Part shown: positions 24,159-34,389 of the stretch, in pieces
How the letters are laid out: each line of letters opens with the position of its first letter
Position numbering within the stretch: position 1 is the stretch's first letter
Assembly: GCF_029212575.1 (NCBI RefSeq)
Contig: NZ_JARGPK010000022.1
Span: forward strand, 1-61,811
Reading direction: 5' to 3'
Length of the DNA: 61,811 nucleotides
DNA from: Antarcticimicrobium sp.
GTDB lineage: Bacteria > Pseudomonadota > Alphaproteobacteria > Rhodobacterales > Rhodobacteraceae
Program-made: the position numbers and the translations under genes
The notes under the pieces: generated by a model
Told to the model about the DNA's origin: nothing
What the model saw: only the letters and a program-made list of their open reading frames with translations
Database searches by the model: none

Positions 24159-26949
24159 CGAGCCGCGCCCCCTTCGGGTCAAGCGCGCAGGGCGGGGTGA
24201 CAGTGGCGGCGCGGACCTGTCCCATGTGCCAGACGCGCAGCACCTCGCCGTGCCGCGCCGCGCCGCGCGCCAGCAGCGCCAGCGCGATCGGGCGATCCAG
24301 CGTCGGGCTGATATAACTCGACGTCACGATCCCCTCGGAGCGCGGTTTGTCGCCGGTCACCAGGTGCGCGCCGGTGGGCAGCGCCGGGGAGCCTTCGGGC
24401 ACCGAAAGCCCCACCAGTTGCCGCCGGTCGGGCGCATTGGCCGCCTCGCTGTGCAATCCCCGGTCACCGACGAAAGCGGTTTTCTTTTTCTGCCGCGGCC
24501 CGCCGAAGCCCAGGTCGTGCGGCATGGTCTCGCCGTCGGTGTCCTTGCCGATGATGATGAATCCCTTCTCCGCCCGCAGCACCGAGAGCGCCTCGATCCC
24601 GATCGGCCCGGCACCGTGTTCCGCCCCGGCCATGGTCAGCGCGGCCCAGAGATCGGCGGCCTTCGCGGTGCGCAGCGACAGCTCGAAACTCACGTCGCCG
24701 GTGAAGCTCACTCGCGCAATGCGCAACGGCGTCCCGGCGAAGATGGTCTCGCGAAAGCTCATATGCGGGAAGACGTCACGCGAAAGGTTGAGGTCCAGAA
24801 CCAGCGCGCCGAGGATTTCCCGCGCCTTGGGGCCGGTGACGGCCAGCGTGGCCCAGTGCTGCGTGGCGTCATGGACGAAGATACGGTCGGGATCGTTGCC
24901 ATCCTGCCGCCAGCTTTCCAGCATCGTCTCGACCCCATCGACATGGGAGGAGGAGCAGGAGATCACGAAATGCTCCGACCCCAGCCGCGCGATCACCCCG
25001 TCGTCGTAGACCGCGCCGCTTTCGGTCAGCATGAAACCGTACCGGATATGGCCCGGCTTCAGCGTGGCGACGGTGTTGTAATAGACGAAATCAACAAAGG
25101 CGGCGGCGTCCGGCCCCATCACCTCGATCTTGCCCAGGGGGGAGCCGTCGAAGATCCCCGCGCTGCTGCGTGCCATTTGCACCTCGTCGCGGATCGCGTC
25201 GCGGGCGGGTTTTCCGCCGTACCAGCCCGGCCGAAGCCAGCCGCCGTATTCGCCCAGCGCCGCACCGGCCTGCCGGTGCTGCGGCTCCAGCGCCAGCCGT
25301 TTCAGCGGGTTCAGAAGCTGGCCGCGCCGCGCCCCGTGATACAGCTCCAGCGGTACTGGAACGAAGGGCGGGCGAAAGGTTGTCGTGCCCACCTCCGGGA
25401 TCGGCCTGCCCTGGATCGCGGCCATGGCGGCGAGGCCGGCCATGTTGGAGGTCTTGCCCTGATCCGCCGCCATGCCCAGCGTGGTGTAGCGTTTCAGATG
25501 CTCGACCGAGACATAGTTTTCCCGCGCCGCCAGTTCGATGTCCTTGAGCGTGACGTCATGCTGGAAATCGATCCATTGCCGCCCCTTTGCCCCGGGCTCC
25601 GGCCAGAGCGGGCGGATCGTGTAACTGCTGGCGGAGGGGGCGGGTGGTTTGCCCAAAGCCACCGCGCGGGCCTCTTCCAGCGCCGCTTGCAGGTTGAAGG
25701 TCCCGTTCGCCGCGCCGATGGCCGCCATCCCCTCCGGGGCCGCACCGGGGAGGAAGGCGTTGGCGGTCTCGCTCCAGTCCAGCTTGCCGCCGGCATGGCG
25801 CCACAGATGCACCACCGGGGTGAGGCCACCGGAGACCAGCAGACTGTCGCATGCAAGCTGCCTGTCGCCGACCTGCACGCCGTTCAACCGCGCGCCGCCG
25901 AGGGCGCGGATCGGGCCGTCTGCCGGATCGGCCTCCACCACCTCGGCCCCGGCCGCACGCAGCGCCGCAACGGCGGATTGCCCGGCGCTGTTGTTGGACA
26001 GGACCACGATGCGCCGGCCCACCAACACGCCGTATCGGCCCAGGTACTCCGCCGCCGCCTGCAGCGACATCACGCCGGGGCGGTCGTTGTCGGCAAAGGT
26101 AAGGGGGCGGTCCAGCGCGCCGGTCGCCATGAGGGTGCGCCGCGCCCGCATCCGGGTGAGCCGCGGCGCGCGGGCGAAACCGCGATCGGTGGCCAGCCCG
26201 ACCAGTCCGTGATCGTAGACGCCAAAGGCCGTGGTGCTGCTCAGAATGCACCCGCCGGCGGTTTCGATGGCTGCGCGCTGTTCGGCCAACCAGTCTGCCG
26301 GGGAGCGTCCCTCGACCTCGCCGCCGCGCCGGTAGAGACCGCCGCCCAGGTCTGCATGATCCTCGACCAGGACCACGTCCTGCCCGGCCTCGGCCGCCGC
26401 GCGCGCCGCCGCCAGCCCGGCCGCGCCGCCGCCCACCACCAGCAGGTCGCAGGAGTCATGGATCTGATCGGCCACATAGTCCGGGATCGTCTTGCCATCC
26501 ACCGCGCCCAACCCCGCCATGCGCCGGATCGTCGGTTCGAACAGGTGCCAGTCAGGCCAGATGAAGGTCTTGTAGTAGAACCCGGCCCCGAGCCAGCGGT
26601 GCAGCAGGTCCAGCCCGCCTTTCACATCGCGCGCGGCGCTGGGCCAGGCGTTAACGGCGCGGCTCTCCATGCCATCCAGCAGCGGCGTTGTGGTGGCCTG
26701 GCAATTGGGGATCGCGTTCCCATCAAGGCCGACGTCAAGGATCGCATTGGGATCGTCGAACCAGCCGCCCCAAACCCCGCGCGGGCGGTGATACTTGAAG
26801 CTGCGCCCGAGCACCCGCACCCCGTTCGCCAGCAGCGCCGAGGCCAGCGTATCGCCGGGATGGCCCGCGTAACCGCGCCCGTCAAAGCGAAAGCGCAGGG
26901 TCTTCGTGCGGTCGATCAGCCCGCCGGTCTCGGTTCGTGTACCGCTCAT
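24151..26949 (-). CDS. soxA: Sarcosine oxidase, alpha subunit
   Basis: 932 residues. Holds the NAD-binding half and the tetrahydrofolate-dependent GcvT-like domain of heterotetrameric sarcosine oxidase, which converts sarcosine to glycine and 5,10-methylene-THF with release of peroxide. TLRFRFDGRGYAGHPGDTLA at the N-terminus is the 2Fe-2S-ferredoxin-like start. LLVVGGGAAGLAAARAA near 170 is the dinucleotide loop. SAGIFDGSPLGKIEVMGPDA near 600 begins the GcvT region. The longer upstream frame runs into soxD and soxB and is a shadow; the ATG at 26949 overlaps the soxD stop. Confidence 0.95.
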   Translation of the reverse strand: MSGTRTETGGLIDRTKTLRFRFDGRGYAGHPGDTLASALLANGVRVLGRSFKYHRPRGVWGGWFDDPNAILDVGLDGNAIPNCQATTTPLLDGMESRAVNAWPSAARDVKGGLDLLHRWLGAGFYYKTFIWPDWHLFEPTIRRMAGLGAVDGKTIPDYVADQIHDSCDLLVVGGGAAGLAAARAAAEAGQDVVLVEDHADLGGGLYRRGGEVEGRSPADWLAEQRAAIETAGGCILSSTTAFGVYDHGLVGLATDRGFARAPRLTRMRARRTLMATGALDRPLTFADNDRPGVMSLQAAAEYLGRYGVLVGRRIVVLSNNSAGQSAVAALRAAGAEVVEADPADGPIRALGGARLNGVQVGDRQLACDSLLVSGGLTPVVHLWRHAGGKLDWSETANAFLPGAAPEGMAAIGAANGTFNLQAALEEARAVALGKPPAPSASSYTIRPLWPEPGAKGRQWIDFQHDVTLKDIELAARENYVSVEHLKRYTTLGMAADQGKTSNMAGLAAMAAIQGRPIPEVGTTTFRPPFVPVPLELYHGARRGQLLNPLKRLALEPQHRQAGAALGEYGGWLRPGWYGGKPARDAIRDEVQMARSSAGIFDGSPLGKIEVMGPDAAAFVDFVYYNTVATLKPGHIRYGFMLTESGAVYDDGVIARLGSEHFVISCSSSHVDGVETMLESWRQDGNDPDRIFVHDATQHWATLAVTGPKAREILGALVLDLNLSRDVFPHMSFRETIFAGTPLRIARVSFTGDVSFELSLRTAKAADLWAALTMAGAEHGAGPIGIEALSVLRAEKGFIIIGKDTDGETMPHDLGFGGPRQKKKTAFVGDRGLHSEAANAPDRRQLVGLSVPEGSPALPTGAHLVTGDKPRSEGIVTSSYISPTLDRPIALALLARGAARHGEVLRVWHMGQVRAATVTPPCALDPKGARLDA

Positions 26950-27212
26950 GCGCCCGCCTTTCTGAACGCGGTGGTGCCAAGCACCTGCATCGTCACGCTG
27001 TCGCGCTGCATCCCGAAGACCTCGCGGCAGGGCAGGTGCATCCAGACCTCGCGCACCCGGCCCTTGTCGTTGCGCTGGTCGTAAAGGTATGCGGCCCAGT
27101 CCGCGTCGCTGACCGGCTGCTGGGTGTCGGGCCGCGTCTTGCCGGCCTCGCCCATGAAATGAAACTCCCGCTCGTCGCGCGCGCCGCAGAAGGGGCAGGG
27201 GAACAGCTGCAT
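26946..27212 (-). CDS. soxD: Sarcosine oxidase, delta subunit
   Basis: 88 residues. Small zinc-binding subunit. Cys6 and Cys9 (PCPFCG) with His59 and Cys62 (MHLPC) form the zinc site. The length and the RNDKGRVREVWMH segment match the family. Between soxB (12 bp upstream) and soxA (4-bp overlap), in the standard B-D-A-G order. Confidence 0.95.
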   Translation of the reverse strand: MQLFPCPFCGARDEREFHFMGEAGKTRPDTQQPVSDADWAAYLYDQRNDKGRVREVWMHLPCREVFGMQRDSVTMQVLGTTAFRKAGA

Positions 27213-27224
27213 GACCGGTCCTTT

Positions 27225-28478
27225 CTAATGCGCGATGCCCGAGGCCGCGCCCTCGTCGATCAGGTGCCCGGTGGTGAAGCGGCCCTTGTCGAAGAGGCGC
27301 GAAATCTCGTGGTGCTGGCCGGTGGCGAGCAGATGGGCGAACAGGTAACCGCCCGCCGGGATCGCCTTGAACCCGCCGGTGCCCCAGCCGCAGTTGACAT
27401 AAAGGCCGTCGACGCCCGAGGGTCCGATGATGGGCGAACTGTCGGGCGTGACATCGACGATCCCGGCCCAGTGGCGCAGCAGTTTGACCTTGGCCAGCAT
27501 CGGTGCCATCTCGCACAAGCCGCCCAGCACCGCCTCCTGCATCGGCATATTGCCGCGCTGGCCATAGGAGGGCACCCGGTCGAGCCCGCCGCCGATCACC
27601 AGCCCGCCCTTGTCCGACTGGCTGAAATAGGTGCCGCAGGCGGGCGAAAAGGCGACCGTGTCGATCACCGGTTTCAGTGGCTCGGTGACGAAGGCCTGCA
27701 GCGCATAGGACTGGATCGGCAGGCTGTAGCCCGCCAGATTTGCCAGCACCGAGGAATGGCCCGCCACCGCCGCGCCGATGCGATCCGCGCGGATTTCACC
27801 CTTCGTGGTAGCGACGCCCACGGCGCGGCCGGCCTCGGTGATGACATCGGTGACCTCGCAGTTCTGGATGATGTCGACGCCAAGCCTGTCGGCGGCCCGC
27901 GCCAGCCCCCAGGCCACCGCATCGTGCCGCGCGGTGCCGGCGCGGCCCTGCCAGGTGGCGCCGTGGATCGGGTAGCGGGCATCGGGAGCGAAGTTCAGCA
28001 GCGGCGCGCGCTTGCGGACCTCGTCGGCGCTCAGCAGCTCGGCATCGGCGCCGTTGAGCTGCATCGCGTTGACCTGGCGCGCGGCCAGTTCCATTTCCGG
28101 TTCGGAATGGGCCAGCACCAGCATGCCGCGCTGCGAGAACATGATATTGAAGTTCAGCTGACGCGACAGGGTTTCGTACAATCTGACCGACAGATCGTAC
28201 AGATCCGTGCTCGCCGGGTAATAGTAGTTCGAGCGGATCACCGTGGTGTTGCGCCCGGTGTTACCGCCGCCGAGCCAGCCCTTTTCCAGCACGGCCACGT
28301 TTTTCAGACCGTGGTTCTTCGCAAGATAGTATGCGGTGGCCAGCCCGTGCCCGCCGCCGCCGATGACGATCACGTCATAGCGCGGTTTCGGATCCGGCGT
28401 GCGCCAGGCCGGGGCCCAGCCGCGATGGCCGTGCAGCCCCTCGCGCAGCAGGCTCAGGGCGGAATACCTCTTGCTCAT
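27225..28478 (-). CDS. soxB: Sarcosine oxidase, beta subunit
   Basis: 417 residues. FAD/FMN-bearing catalytic subunit. DVIVIGGGGHGLATAYYLA near 36 is the FAD-binding loop, GRNTTVIRSNYY is typical of SoxB, and the histidine in GTARHDAVAWG near 175 is the expected site of covalent FMN. VNCGWGTGGFKAIPAGG near 375 lies at the active site. 19 bp separate it from the permease gene upstream, so it is very likely on the same transcript as the ABC importer. Confidence 0.95.
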   Translation of the reverse strand: MSKRYSALSLLREGLHGHRGWAPAWRTPDPKPRYDVIVIGGGGHGLATAYYLAKNHGLKNVAVLEKGWLGGGNTGRNTTVIRSNYYYPASTDLYDLSVRLYETLSRQLNFNIMFSQRGMLVLAHSEPEMELAARQVNAMQLNGADAELLSADEVRKRAPLLNFAPDARYPIHGATWQGRAGTARHDAVAWGLARAADRLGVDIIQNCEVTDVITEAGRAVGVATTKGEIRADRIGAAVAGHSSVLANLAGYSLPIQSYALQAFVTEPLKPVIDTVAFSPACGTYFSQSDKGGLVIGGGLDRVPSYGQRGNMPMQEAVLGGLCEMAPMLAKVKLLRHWAGIVDVTPDSSPIIGPSGVDGLYVNCGWGTGGFKAIPAGGYLFAHLLATGQHHEISRLFDKGRFTTGHLIDEGAASGIAH

Positions 28479-28497
28479 GGCGCCCCCGCGGCCTCCG

Positions 28498-29652
28498 TCA
28501 GCTTTCGTATGGGTCCAGCGAATCCCGCAGCCCGTCGCCGAGGAAGTTGAAGGCCAGAACGATGACGATGATCGGCAGCATCGGGATCGCGGTCCAGGGA
28601 TAGATCTCGATCGAGGCGAGGTTCTGCGCGTCGTTCAGCATCACCCCCCAGCTTACCGCCGGGGCGCGCAGCCCGAGCCCGAGGAAGCTGAGCGCGGTTT
28701 CGCCCAGGATCATCGCCGGGATCGACAACGTGGCGCTGGCGATCAGGTGGGACATGAAGTTGGGCAGCAGGTGCTTGCGGATCACCCGGCCCGAGCTTGC
28801 CCCCATCATTTCCGCCGCGCGCACGTATTCCTCTTCGCGCAGGCTGAGGAATTTGGCGCGCACCGAACGGGCCAACCCCGGCCAGTCGAGAATCCCGAGG
28901 ATCACCGAGATGATGAAGAACACCGAGACCGGCCCCCAGTTCGACGGCACCGCTGCCGAGAGCGCCAGCCACAGCGGCAGTTCCGGCAGGGAGCGCAGAA
29001 TCTCGATCACCCGGTTGATTACCCAGTCGATCCTGCCGCCGAAATAGCCCGCGACAGAGCCGAAGCTGATGCCCAGCAGGAACGAGACCGAGATCCCGAT
29101 CAGCCCCACGGTCAGCGACAGTTGCGCGCCGTAGAGGATGCGGCTGAACACGTCGCGTCCCAGCCGGTCGGAGCCCCAGAGGAACAGCGTCGCGCCCTCG
29201 GGCGCACAGAACAGGTGCCGGTCGCTCTTGATCAGGCCGGCAAGGCGATAGGATCCGCCCGGGCAAAAGAACTCCAGCGGCATCGGGCGGCTTTCATCCG
29301 GCACGAATTTCCATTGGAAGGTTTCCAGATCCGCCTCGGCCACGATGGGATAGACGAAGGGGCCCTGGAATGCACCCTCGTGAAAGAAATTCACGCTTTG
29401 CGGCGGGGCATAGAGGTGCTCCGACAGTCGCTCATTTGGGGTGTAGGGGGCGATGAACCCGGCAAAGGGCAGCATCAGGTAGCAGATCAGCAGGAAGATC
29501 CCGGAAAACAGCCCCAGCTTGTGTTGCCGGAACTTGCGCCAGATCAGCAGCCAGTTGGGCGCGTCGAGATCGCGCCGTTCCAACTGCTGGATGCTGGCCT
29601 GCGGGTCATAGGGGGCGTCGTCCACATAGCGTCCGTCGGGCAGCTGGGTCAT
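28498..29652 (-). CDS. Peptide/opine-class ABC transporter permease (DppC/OppC-like)
   Basis: 384 residues. Inner-membrane permease. An N-terminal cytoplasmic and TM segment (LGLFSGIFLLICYLMLPFAGF near 50) precedes a long periplasmic loop. The core (about 185-380) has WGSDRLGRDVFSRILYGAQ, the invariant DppC entry motif, and the EAA loop EYVRAAEMMGASSGRVIRKH. The insert of about 100 residues in the first loop is longer than in classical DppC and is like the microcin C/YejE branch. It overlaps the second permease by ATGA. Confidence 0.92.
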   Translation of the reverse strand: MTQLPDGRYVDDAPYDPQASIQQLERRDLDAPNWLLIWRKFRQHKLGLFSGIFLLICYLMLPFAGFIAPYTPNERLSEHLYAPPQSVNFFHEGAFQGPFVYPIVAEADLETFQWKFVPDESRPMPLEFFCPGGSYRLAGLIKSDRHLFCAPEGATLFLWGSDRLGRDVFSRILYGAQLSLTVGLIGISVSFLLGISFGSVAGYFGGRIDWVINRVIEILRSLPELPLWLALSAAVPSNWGPVSVFFIISVILGILDWPGLARSVRAKFLSLREEEYVRAAEMMGASSGRVIRKHLLPNFMSHLIASATLSIPAMILGETALSFLGLGLRAPAVSWGVMLNDAQNLASIEIYPWTAIPMLPIIVIVLAFNFLGDGLRDSLDPYES

Positions 29653-30677
29653 GCGTCGCGCCCTTCATAGCGGATGCGCGGATCGAGCAGGACCAGCAGC
29701 ACGTCGGAAATCATCGTGCCCATCAGGGTCAGCAGGGCGACGAACATCAGCACGAAGGCCGACAGGAACTGATCCTGTGTCTTCAGCGCGGTCAGCAGGG
29801 TCGGGCCGATGGTCTGCAGCCCCAGCACCACCGAGACCAGAACCGAGCCCGAGACCATCGCCGGCAGCAGGTTGCCGATGTCGGCGACAAAGGGGTTGAA
29901 GGCCACCCGCAGCGGGTACTTGGTCAGCATGCGGCTGGGGCTCATCCCCTTGGCGATGGCGGTCTCGACATAGGGTTTTCCAAGCTCGTCCAGCATGTTC
30001 GCCCGCAGCCGCTGCATCATCGCCGAGGCACCCGACGTGCCGATGACGAAGGTCGGCACGATCAGGTGGATCAGGATCGAGCGGGCCTTGTCCCAGCCCA
30101 TCGGCTGCCCCTCGAAGGCCGGGTCCATCAGCCCGCCGATCGGCAGGTCGAAATACTTGTGCCCGTAGTAGAACAGGATCAGCGCCAGCAGGAAGTTGGG
30201 TGTCGCCAGCCCGAGGTATCCGACAAAGGCCGAGGTGTAATCGATCCAGGTCTTCGATTTTGCCGCCGCCAGCACCCCCAGCGGCAGCGCCACCATGTAG
30301 ACGAAGAGCACGGCGGCGAGGTTGACCAGCACCGTCAGCCAGAGGCTTTCCCCGACGATCTCCGAGACCGGGCGGTCAAATTCGAACGACCAGCCGAAAT
30401 TGCCCTGCACCAGCCCGGCGAACCCGTTGGGGCCGGGCATGAAGCCGACCCAGATCATGTATTGCTGCCACAGCGGCCGGTCGAGCGCGTACTCGGTGCG
30501 CAGGAATTCGGCCTTGGCGACGCCGGCCTCCTGCCCGCTGGCGCGCAGTTCGGCGATCTGGTTCGACAGGTAATCGCCCGGCGGCAGGTTGATGATCACG
30601 AAGACCATCACCGAGACCACCAGAAGCGTGAGCAACATGGTCGCAAACCGATAGATCGCGTAGCGCAGGATTGGCAT
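29649..30677 (-). CDS. Peptide/opine-class ABC transporter permease (DppB/YejB-like)
   Basis: 342 residues. Six hydrophobic segments starting MLTLLVVSVMVFVIINLPPGDYL, with the EAA loop KPYVETAIAKGMSPSRMLTKYPLRVAFNP, typical of family 5 importers. The long loop between TM1 and TM2 (ALDRPLWQQYMIWVGFMPG) again resembles YejB. It begins 12 bp after the binding-protein gene. Confidence 0.92.
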   Translation of the reverse strand: MPILRYAIYRFATMLLTLLVVSVMVFVIINLPPGDYLSNQIAELRASGQEAGVAKAEFLRTEYALDRPLWQQYMIWVGFMPGPNGFAGLVQGNFGWSFEFDRPVSEIVGESLWLTVLVNLAAVLFVYMVALPLGVLAAAKSKTWIDYTSAFVGYLGLATPNFLLALILFYYGHKYFDLPIGGLMDPAFEGQPMGWDKARSILIHLIVPTFVIGTSGASAMMQRLRANMLDELGKPYVETAIAKGMSPSRMLTKYPLRVAFNPFVADIGNLLPAMVSGSVLVSVVLGLQTIGPTLLTALKTQDQFLSAFVLMFVALLTLMGTMISDVLLVLLDPRIRYEGRDA

Positions 30678-30689
30678 TCGGCGCTCCCC

Positions 30690-32627
30690 TCAGCCGTCGT
30701 TGGCGAAAAAGAACTCATCCGGCCGGTGAATACCGAAATGCGCCCCCGGATCCCAGGCCCAGAGGCCCTTTTCCGGCACGTTGCGCAGCCGCTTGTTCAC
30801 CACGATGGGCTGCGGCGCCTCGGCCAGGATGCCGATGCCAAAGACCTGGTCGGCGTGGATCTGCAGCATCTCGCGCCAGGCGGCGCTGCGTTCGTCGTCG
30901 GTGCTGGCCTGTTCCCAGTCGTGGGCCAGATCCATCAGGCGTTGCGCCGGCGCCATGTCGGGCGGCTCGCCGGCTTCGCCGCCGGTCTGGTAGAACTGGC
31001 CCCATTTCGGCCAGGCGAGAAATTCCTGCTGACGCGGCGCAAGGTAGTCGGGCGAGGTATAGGGCTGGGGGATGCCGTTGTCCCATCCGTACCAGACCGA
31101 GGCCATGGAGGAGCCAGCGAACACCCGGTTGCGCAGGATGTCGCGGTCGAGCGGGCGCATCACCAGCTTGACGCCGATCTCGCGCCAGGTGTCGGTGATG
31201 ATCTGCAGCGCGTTCTCGACCTCTTGCCTCTCACCGGCGGTTTCGATCACGAATTCCATCGGCCGGCCATCGGGCAGCAGGCGGGTGCCATTGCCCAGAC
31301 GCTTGTCGAGCCCGGCCGCGTCGAGCAGGGCGTTGGCCTGATCGGGGTCGTACTGGGCCCAGGAATCGCGCAGTTTTTCATCGAAGAACGGGCTTTGTGG
31401 CAGCACGGTCATCGCGCCGGGCTTGGCCAGCTTGAAATAGAGCGCGCGGTTGATCGTCGCCCGGTCGATGCCCAGCGACAGCGCGCGGCGCACGCGCACG
31501 TCGCGCAGCACCTCGCGCCAGATCGGGTCGTTGACGTTCAGGTTGGGATAGATCGCGATCTGCGAGGCGACGCCGGTGGGCCAGAGCAGGGTGCGGTAGT
31601 TGCCGCCATCCGCCTCGCCCTTGCGCAGGATCGAGATGTCGCGGAAATCGAGGCCGCGACCCTGCAGATCGGCCTCGCCGGCGTTGGCCTTGGCGGCGAC
31701 CAGCCCGCCGGCGACGATCTCCATCTCGACCACGTCGATATAGGGCAGTTGCACGCCGTTGGCGTCGATCCGATGAAAGAACGGGTTGCGCACGAAGAGG
31801 TGGCGGATCTTCTTGCCGGAGGTGGCGTTCATCCAGGGATGCAGGGTGGGCAGCGCGCTGTTGTCGAACTTGTACATGTTGTCGAGCTTGTTGTGCAGCG
31901 CGGCCCAGCTTTTCACCCGCTCCTCCTCGACCGCTTCGGCGAGTGCGGCGGGGTCGGCGTATTTCTTGTGGTACTGTTTCAGGAAATGCGCCGGGCGGTA
32001 GATGAAGGGCGGCCGCGCCTGGGCCAGCGTTTGCAGAAAGCTGGGGTTGGGCGCGTTCCATTCGAACACCACGGTGGTGGCGTCGGGAAAGCTGACCCTT
32101 GGCAGTTCCCCCTCGATCCGCAGGAAATCCGGCGGCCCGGCGGGGCTGAGCGCGGGGTTGTTGGCCACGTCGTCCCACCAATAGGCGAAATCGGCCGAGG
32201 TGAAGGGATGGCCGTCCGACCATTTGTGACCGGGGCGCAGGCGCAGGGTGAACCTGCGGTTGTTCTCGTTCTCGAAGCTTTCCAGCAGGTCGGGCGCCAG
32301 TTTGTAATCGGCGTCGTAGCCGATCAGCCGGGCATAGCCGTAGACGACCATCTGGCGGATGTCCTTGCTGCGGGTGACCATGGTGCGCAGGGTGCCGCCT
32401 GGGGTGCCCATCTCGCGGCCCTTGGCCTCGAGATCGACGACCAGCGGCGCATCGGGGAGCCGTTCGGCCACGGGCGGCAGGTCGCCGCTGTCTATTTCTT
32501 CCTGCCAGAACGCGCTTTCCTGTAGCGGGGGCAGGGCGGCGGCGGCCAGCGGCGCCAGCGCGGCCAGCAGCGCGACGGCGGCGGTCCGGGCGAGGTTGCG
32601 GGTGCGATTCAGGCGGCGGTCAAACAT
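30690..32627 (-). CDS. Extracellular solute-binding protein, family 5
   Basis: 645 residues with a signal peptide (NLARTAAVALLAALAPLAAA, cleavage near residue 31). The mature protein has LRPGHKWSDGHPFTSADFAYWWDD near 135, the family 5 consensus, and RRALSLGIDRATINRALYF near 380. It is about 100 residues longer than peptide-binding DppA and nearer in size to YejA-like proteins. Ligand unknown. Its position before soxBDAG suggests a sarcosine-yielding or N-methylated compound, by inference only. The start overlaps the end of the ATPase gene by 8 bp. Confidence 0.9.
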   Translation of the reverse strand: MFDRRLNRTRNLARTAAVALLAALAPLAAAALPPLQESAFWQEEIDSGDLPPVAERLPDAPLVVDLEAKGREMGTPGGTLRTMVTRSKDIRQMVVYGYARLIGYDADYKLAPDLLESFENENNRRFTLRLRPGHKWSDGHPFTSADFAYWWDDVANNPALSPAGPPDFLRIEGELPRVSFPDATTVVFEWNAPNPSFLQTLAQARPPFIYRPAHFLKQYHKKYADPAALAEAVEEERVKSWAALHNKLDNMYKFDNSALPTLHPWMNATSGKKIRHLFVRNPFFHRIDANGVQLPYIDVVEMEIVAGGLVAAKANAGEADLQGRGLDFRDISILRKGEADGGNYRTLLWPTGVASQIAIYPNLNVNDPIWREVLRDVRVRRALSLGIDRATINRALYFKLAKPGAMTVLPQSPFFDEKLRDSWAQYDPDQANALLDAAGLDKRLGNGTRLLPDGRPMEFVIETAGERQEVENALQIITDTWREIGVKLVMRPLDRDILRNRVFAGSSMASVWYGWDNGIPQPYTSPDYLAPRQQEFLAWPKWGQFYQTGGEAGEPPDMAPAQRLMDLAHDWEQASTDDERSAAWREMLQIHADQVFGIGILAEAPQPIVVNKRLRNVPEKGLWAWDPGAHFGIHRPDEFFFANDG

Positions 32628-34389
32628 GGTAGCGTACCTTGTGGCCGGGTTCCAATTCGGTGAGCGACGGTATCACGGTGTCGGAAAAACGAAAGCCGTC
32701 GGGCCAGCTTTCCGGGGCACCGGCGCCGAGCGCCACCAGTTTCAGGTCGATCGGGCGGTCGATGTCCGGGGTCGGCTGGGCAGCGATCAGCGCCTTGGTA
32801 TAGGGATGCTTGGGGTTGTAGAACAGCGTGTCGGGCGGCGCCTGTTCGACCACCAGCCCCTGACGCATCACCGCCACCTCGTCGGCGATGCGGGCAACCA
32901 CGGCGAGGTCGTGGCTGATGAAGAGATAAGACAGGCCCATCCGGTCGCGGATGTCCTCCAGCAGGGTCAGGATCTGTTCCTGCACCGAGACGTCGAGCGC
33001 CGAGGTCGGCTCGTCGCAGACGATCAGCGAAGGGTCGAGCATCATCGCCCGCGCGATCGACAGGCGCTGGCGCTGGCCGCCGGAGAAGGCATGCGGATAG
33101 CGTTGCAGCATGTCGGGGTTCAGCCCGACCTGGCGCAGCATCTCGGCGGCGCGGTCGCGCCGCTCGGCCCGGGTGCCGATGCGGTGGATCTCCAGCGGTT
33201 CGGTCAGCGCATCCAGCACCCGCATCCGCGGGCTGAGCGAGGAATAGGGATCCTGGAACACCATCTGGGCCTGGCGCTGAAAGGCGGTGCGCTCGGAGCG
33301 GCTCATGTGGTGCACGGCGATCGGGTCGGCGTCCTTGGGGCGGAACAGCACCTCGCCGCCCGGGTCGGGCAGTTCGGCCCCCAGCGCGATGCGCGCCGCG
33401 GTGGTCTTGCCCGAGCCGCTTTCGCCGACGATGGCCAGCGTCTTGCCGCGCGGCAGCTTGAGGTCGATGCCCCGGCAGGCGTGGATCAGCACATCGGGCC
33501 GCCAGGCCGAGCCGGCGCGCATCGTGTAGGTCTTGGAAACCGCCTTCATCTGCAGGATCAGATCCTGGTCGGGCAGGGGCGGTGCCGGTTTCGCCTCGGC
33601 CGGGATCGACGGGGCGGCGTTGAAGAGCTGACGGGTATAGGGGTGCGCCGGGGACCGCAGCAGCGGCTCGGCGGCGCCGGCCTCCATGATCCGGCCGCGA
33701 TGCATCACCACCACCTGCTCGGCCATGTTGGCGACCACCCCGAGGTCGTGGGTGACCAGGATCAGCCCCATGCCGGTTTCGCGCTGCAATTCCTTGATCA
33801 GTCCCAGCACCTGCGCCTGGGTGGTCACGTCGAGCGCGGTCGTCGGTTCGTCGGCGATCAGCAGATCGGGCTTGGCGACCATCGCCATGGCGATCATCGC
33901 GCGCTGCCGCATGCCGCCGGACAGTTCGAACGGGTAGGAGCGATAGGCGCGCTCCGGGTCGGGAAAGCCCACCCGCGCGAAGGTGTCGAGCACCTGGCGT
34001 TTCGCGTCGCTGTCGCTGCCTTCGCGATGCAGCCAGAGCACCTCGCTCACCTGGTTGCCGATCCGGTGCAGCGGTGAGAGCGAGCGCATCGGTTCCTGGA
34101 AGATCATCGCGACCTGGTTGCCGCGCACGTCGCGCAGCCGGCGCTCGCCCATGGTTGTGAGGTCCAGCGACTTACCGCCGCTGTTGAGCATGACGGTTCC
34201 GCTGCGGATCTGGGCGTTGCGCGGAAGGATGCGCAGCACCGCGCGGCAGGTCACCGTCTTGCCCGAGCCGGATTCGCCGACCAGCGCCAGCGTCTCGCCG
34301 GGCATCACGCGAAAGCTGACGTCGCGGACCACCGCCTCGTCCCGGCCAAAGCCGATGCTCAGGTTCTCGACGGAAAGCAGTGGGGTCAT
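32620..34389 (-). CDS. ABC transporter ATPase with two fused nucleotide-binding domains (DppD-DppF / YejF-like)
   Basis: 589 residues. Two complete ATPase modules in one chain: first with Walker [11 protein letters not shown], signature [15 protein letters not shown] and Walker [15 protein letters not shown]; second with [26 protein letters not shown] and [14 protein letters not shown]. Each is followed by the C-terminal HPYT segment of peptide importers. It is the first gene of the minus-strand operon ATPase - binding protein - permeases - soxBDAG. The 208-bp gap upstream must hold the promoter, but I could not pick a convincing one. Confidence 0.94.
   Translation of the reverse strand: MTPLLSVENLSIGFGRDEAVVRDVSFRVMPGETLALVGESGSGKTVTCRAVLRILPRNAQIRSGTVMLNSGGKSLDLTTMGERRLRDVRGNQVAMIFQEPMRSLSPLHRIGNQVSEVLWLHREGSDSDAKRQVLDTFARVGFPDPERAYRSYPFELSGGMRQRAMIAMAMVAKPDLLIADEPTTALDVTTQAQVLGLIKELQRETGMGLILVTHDLGVVANMAEQVVVMHRGRIMEAGAAEPLLRSPAHPYTRQLFNAAPSIPAEAKPAPPLPDQDLILQMKAVSKTYTMRAGSAWRPDVLIHACRGIDLKLPRGKTLAIVGESGSGKTTAARIALGAELPDPGGEVLFRPKDADPIAVHHMSRSERTAFQRQAQMVFQDPYSSLSPRMRVLDALTEPLEIHRIGTRAERRDRAAEMLRQVGLNPDMLQRYPHAFSGGQRQRLSIARAMMLDPSLIVCDEPTSALDVSVQEQILTLLEDIRDRMGLSYLFISHDLAVVARIADEVAVMRQGLVVEQAPPDTLFYNPKHPYTKALIAAQPTPDIDRPIDLKLVALGAGAPESWPDGFRFSDTVIPSLTELEPGHKVRYHV

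Noticed and set aside
24226-27084. 952-codon open frame on the plus strand, antisense to soxA
   Set aside because: It is the mirror of the GC-rich soxA coding strand: His/Arg/Gly-rich product, no domain, no ribosome site. soxA has clear catalytic motifs on the other strand.
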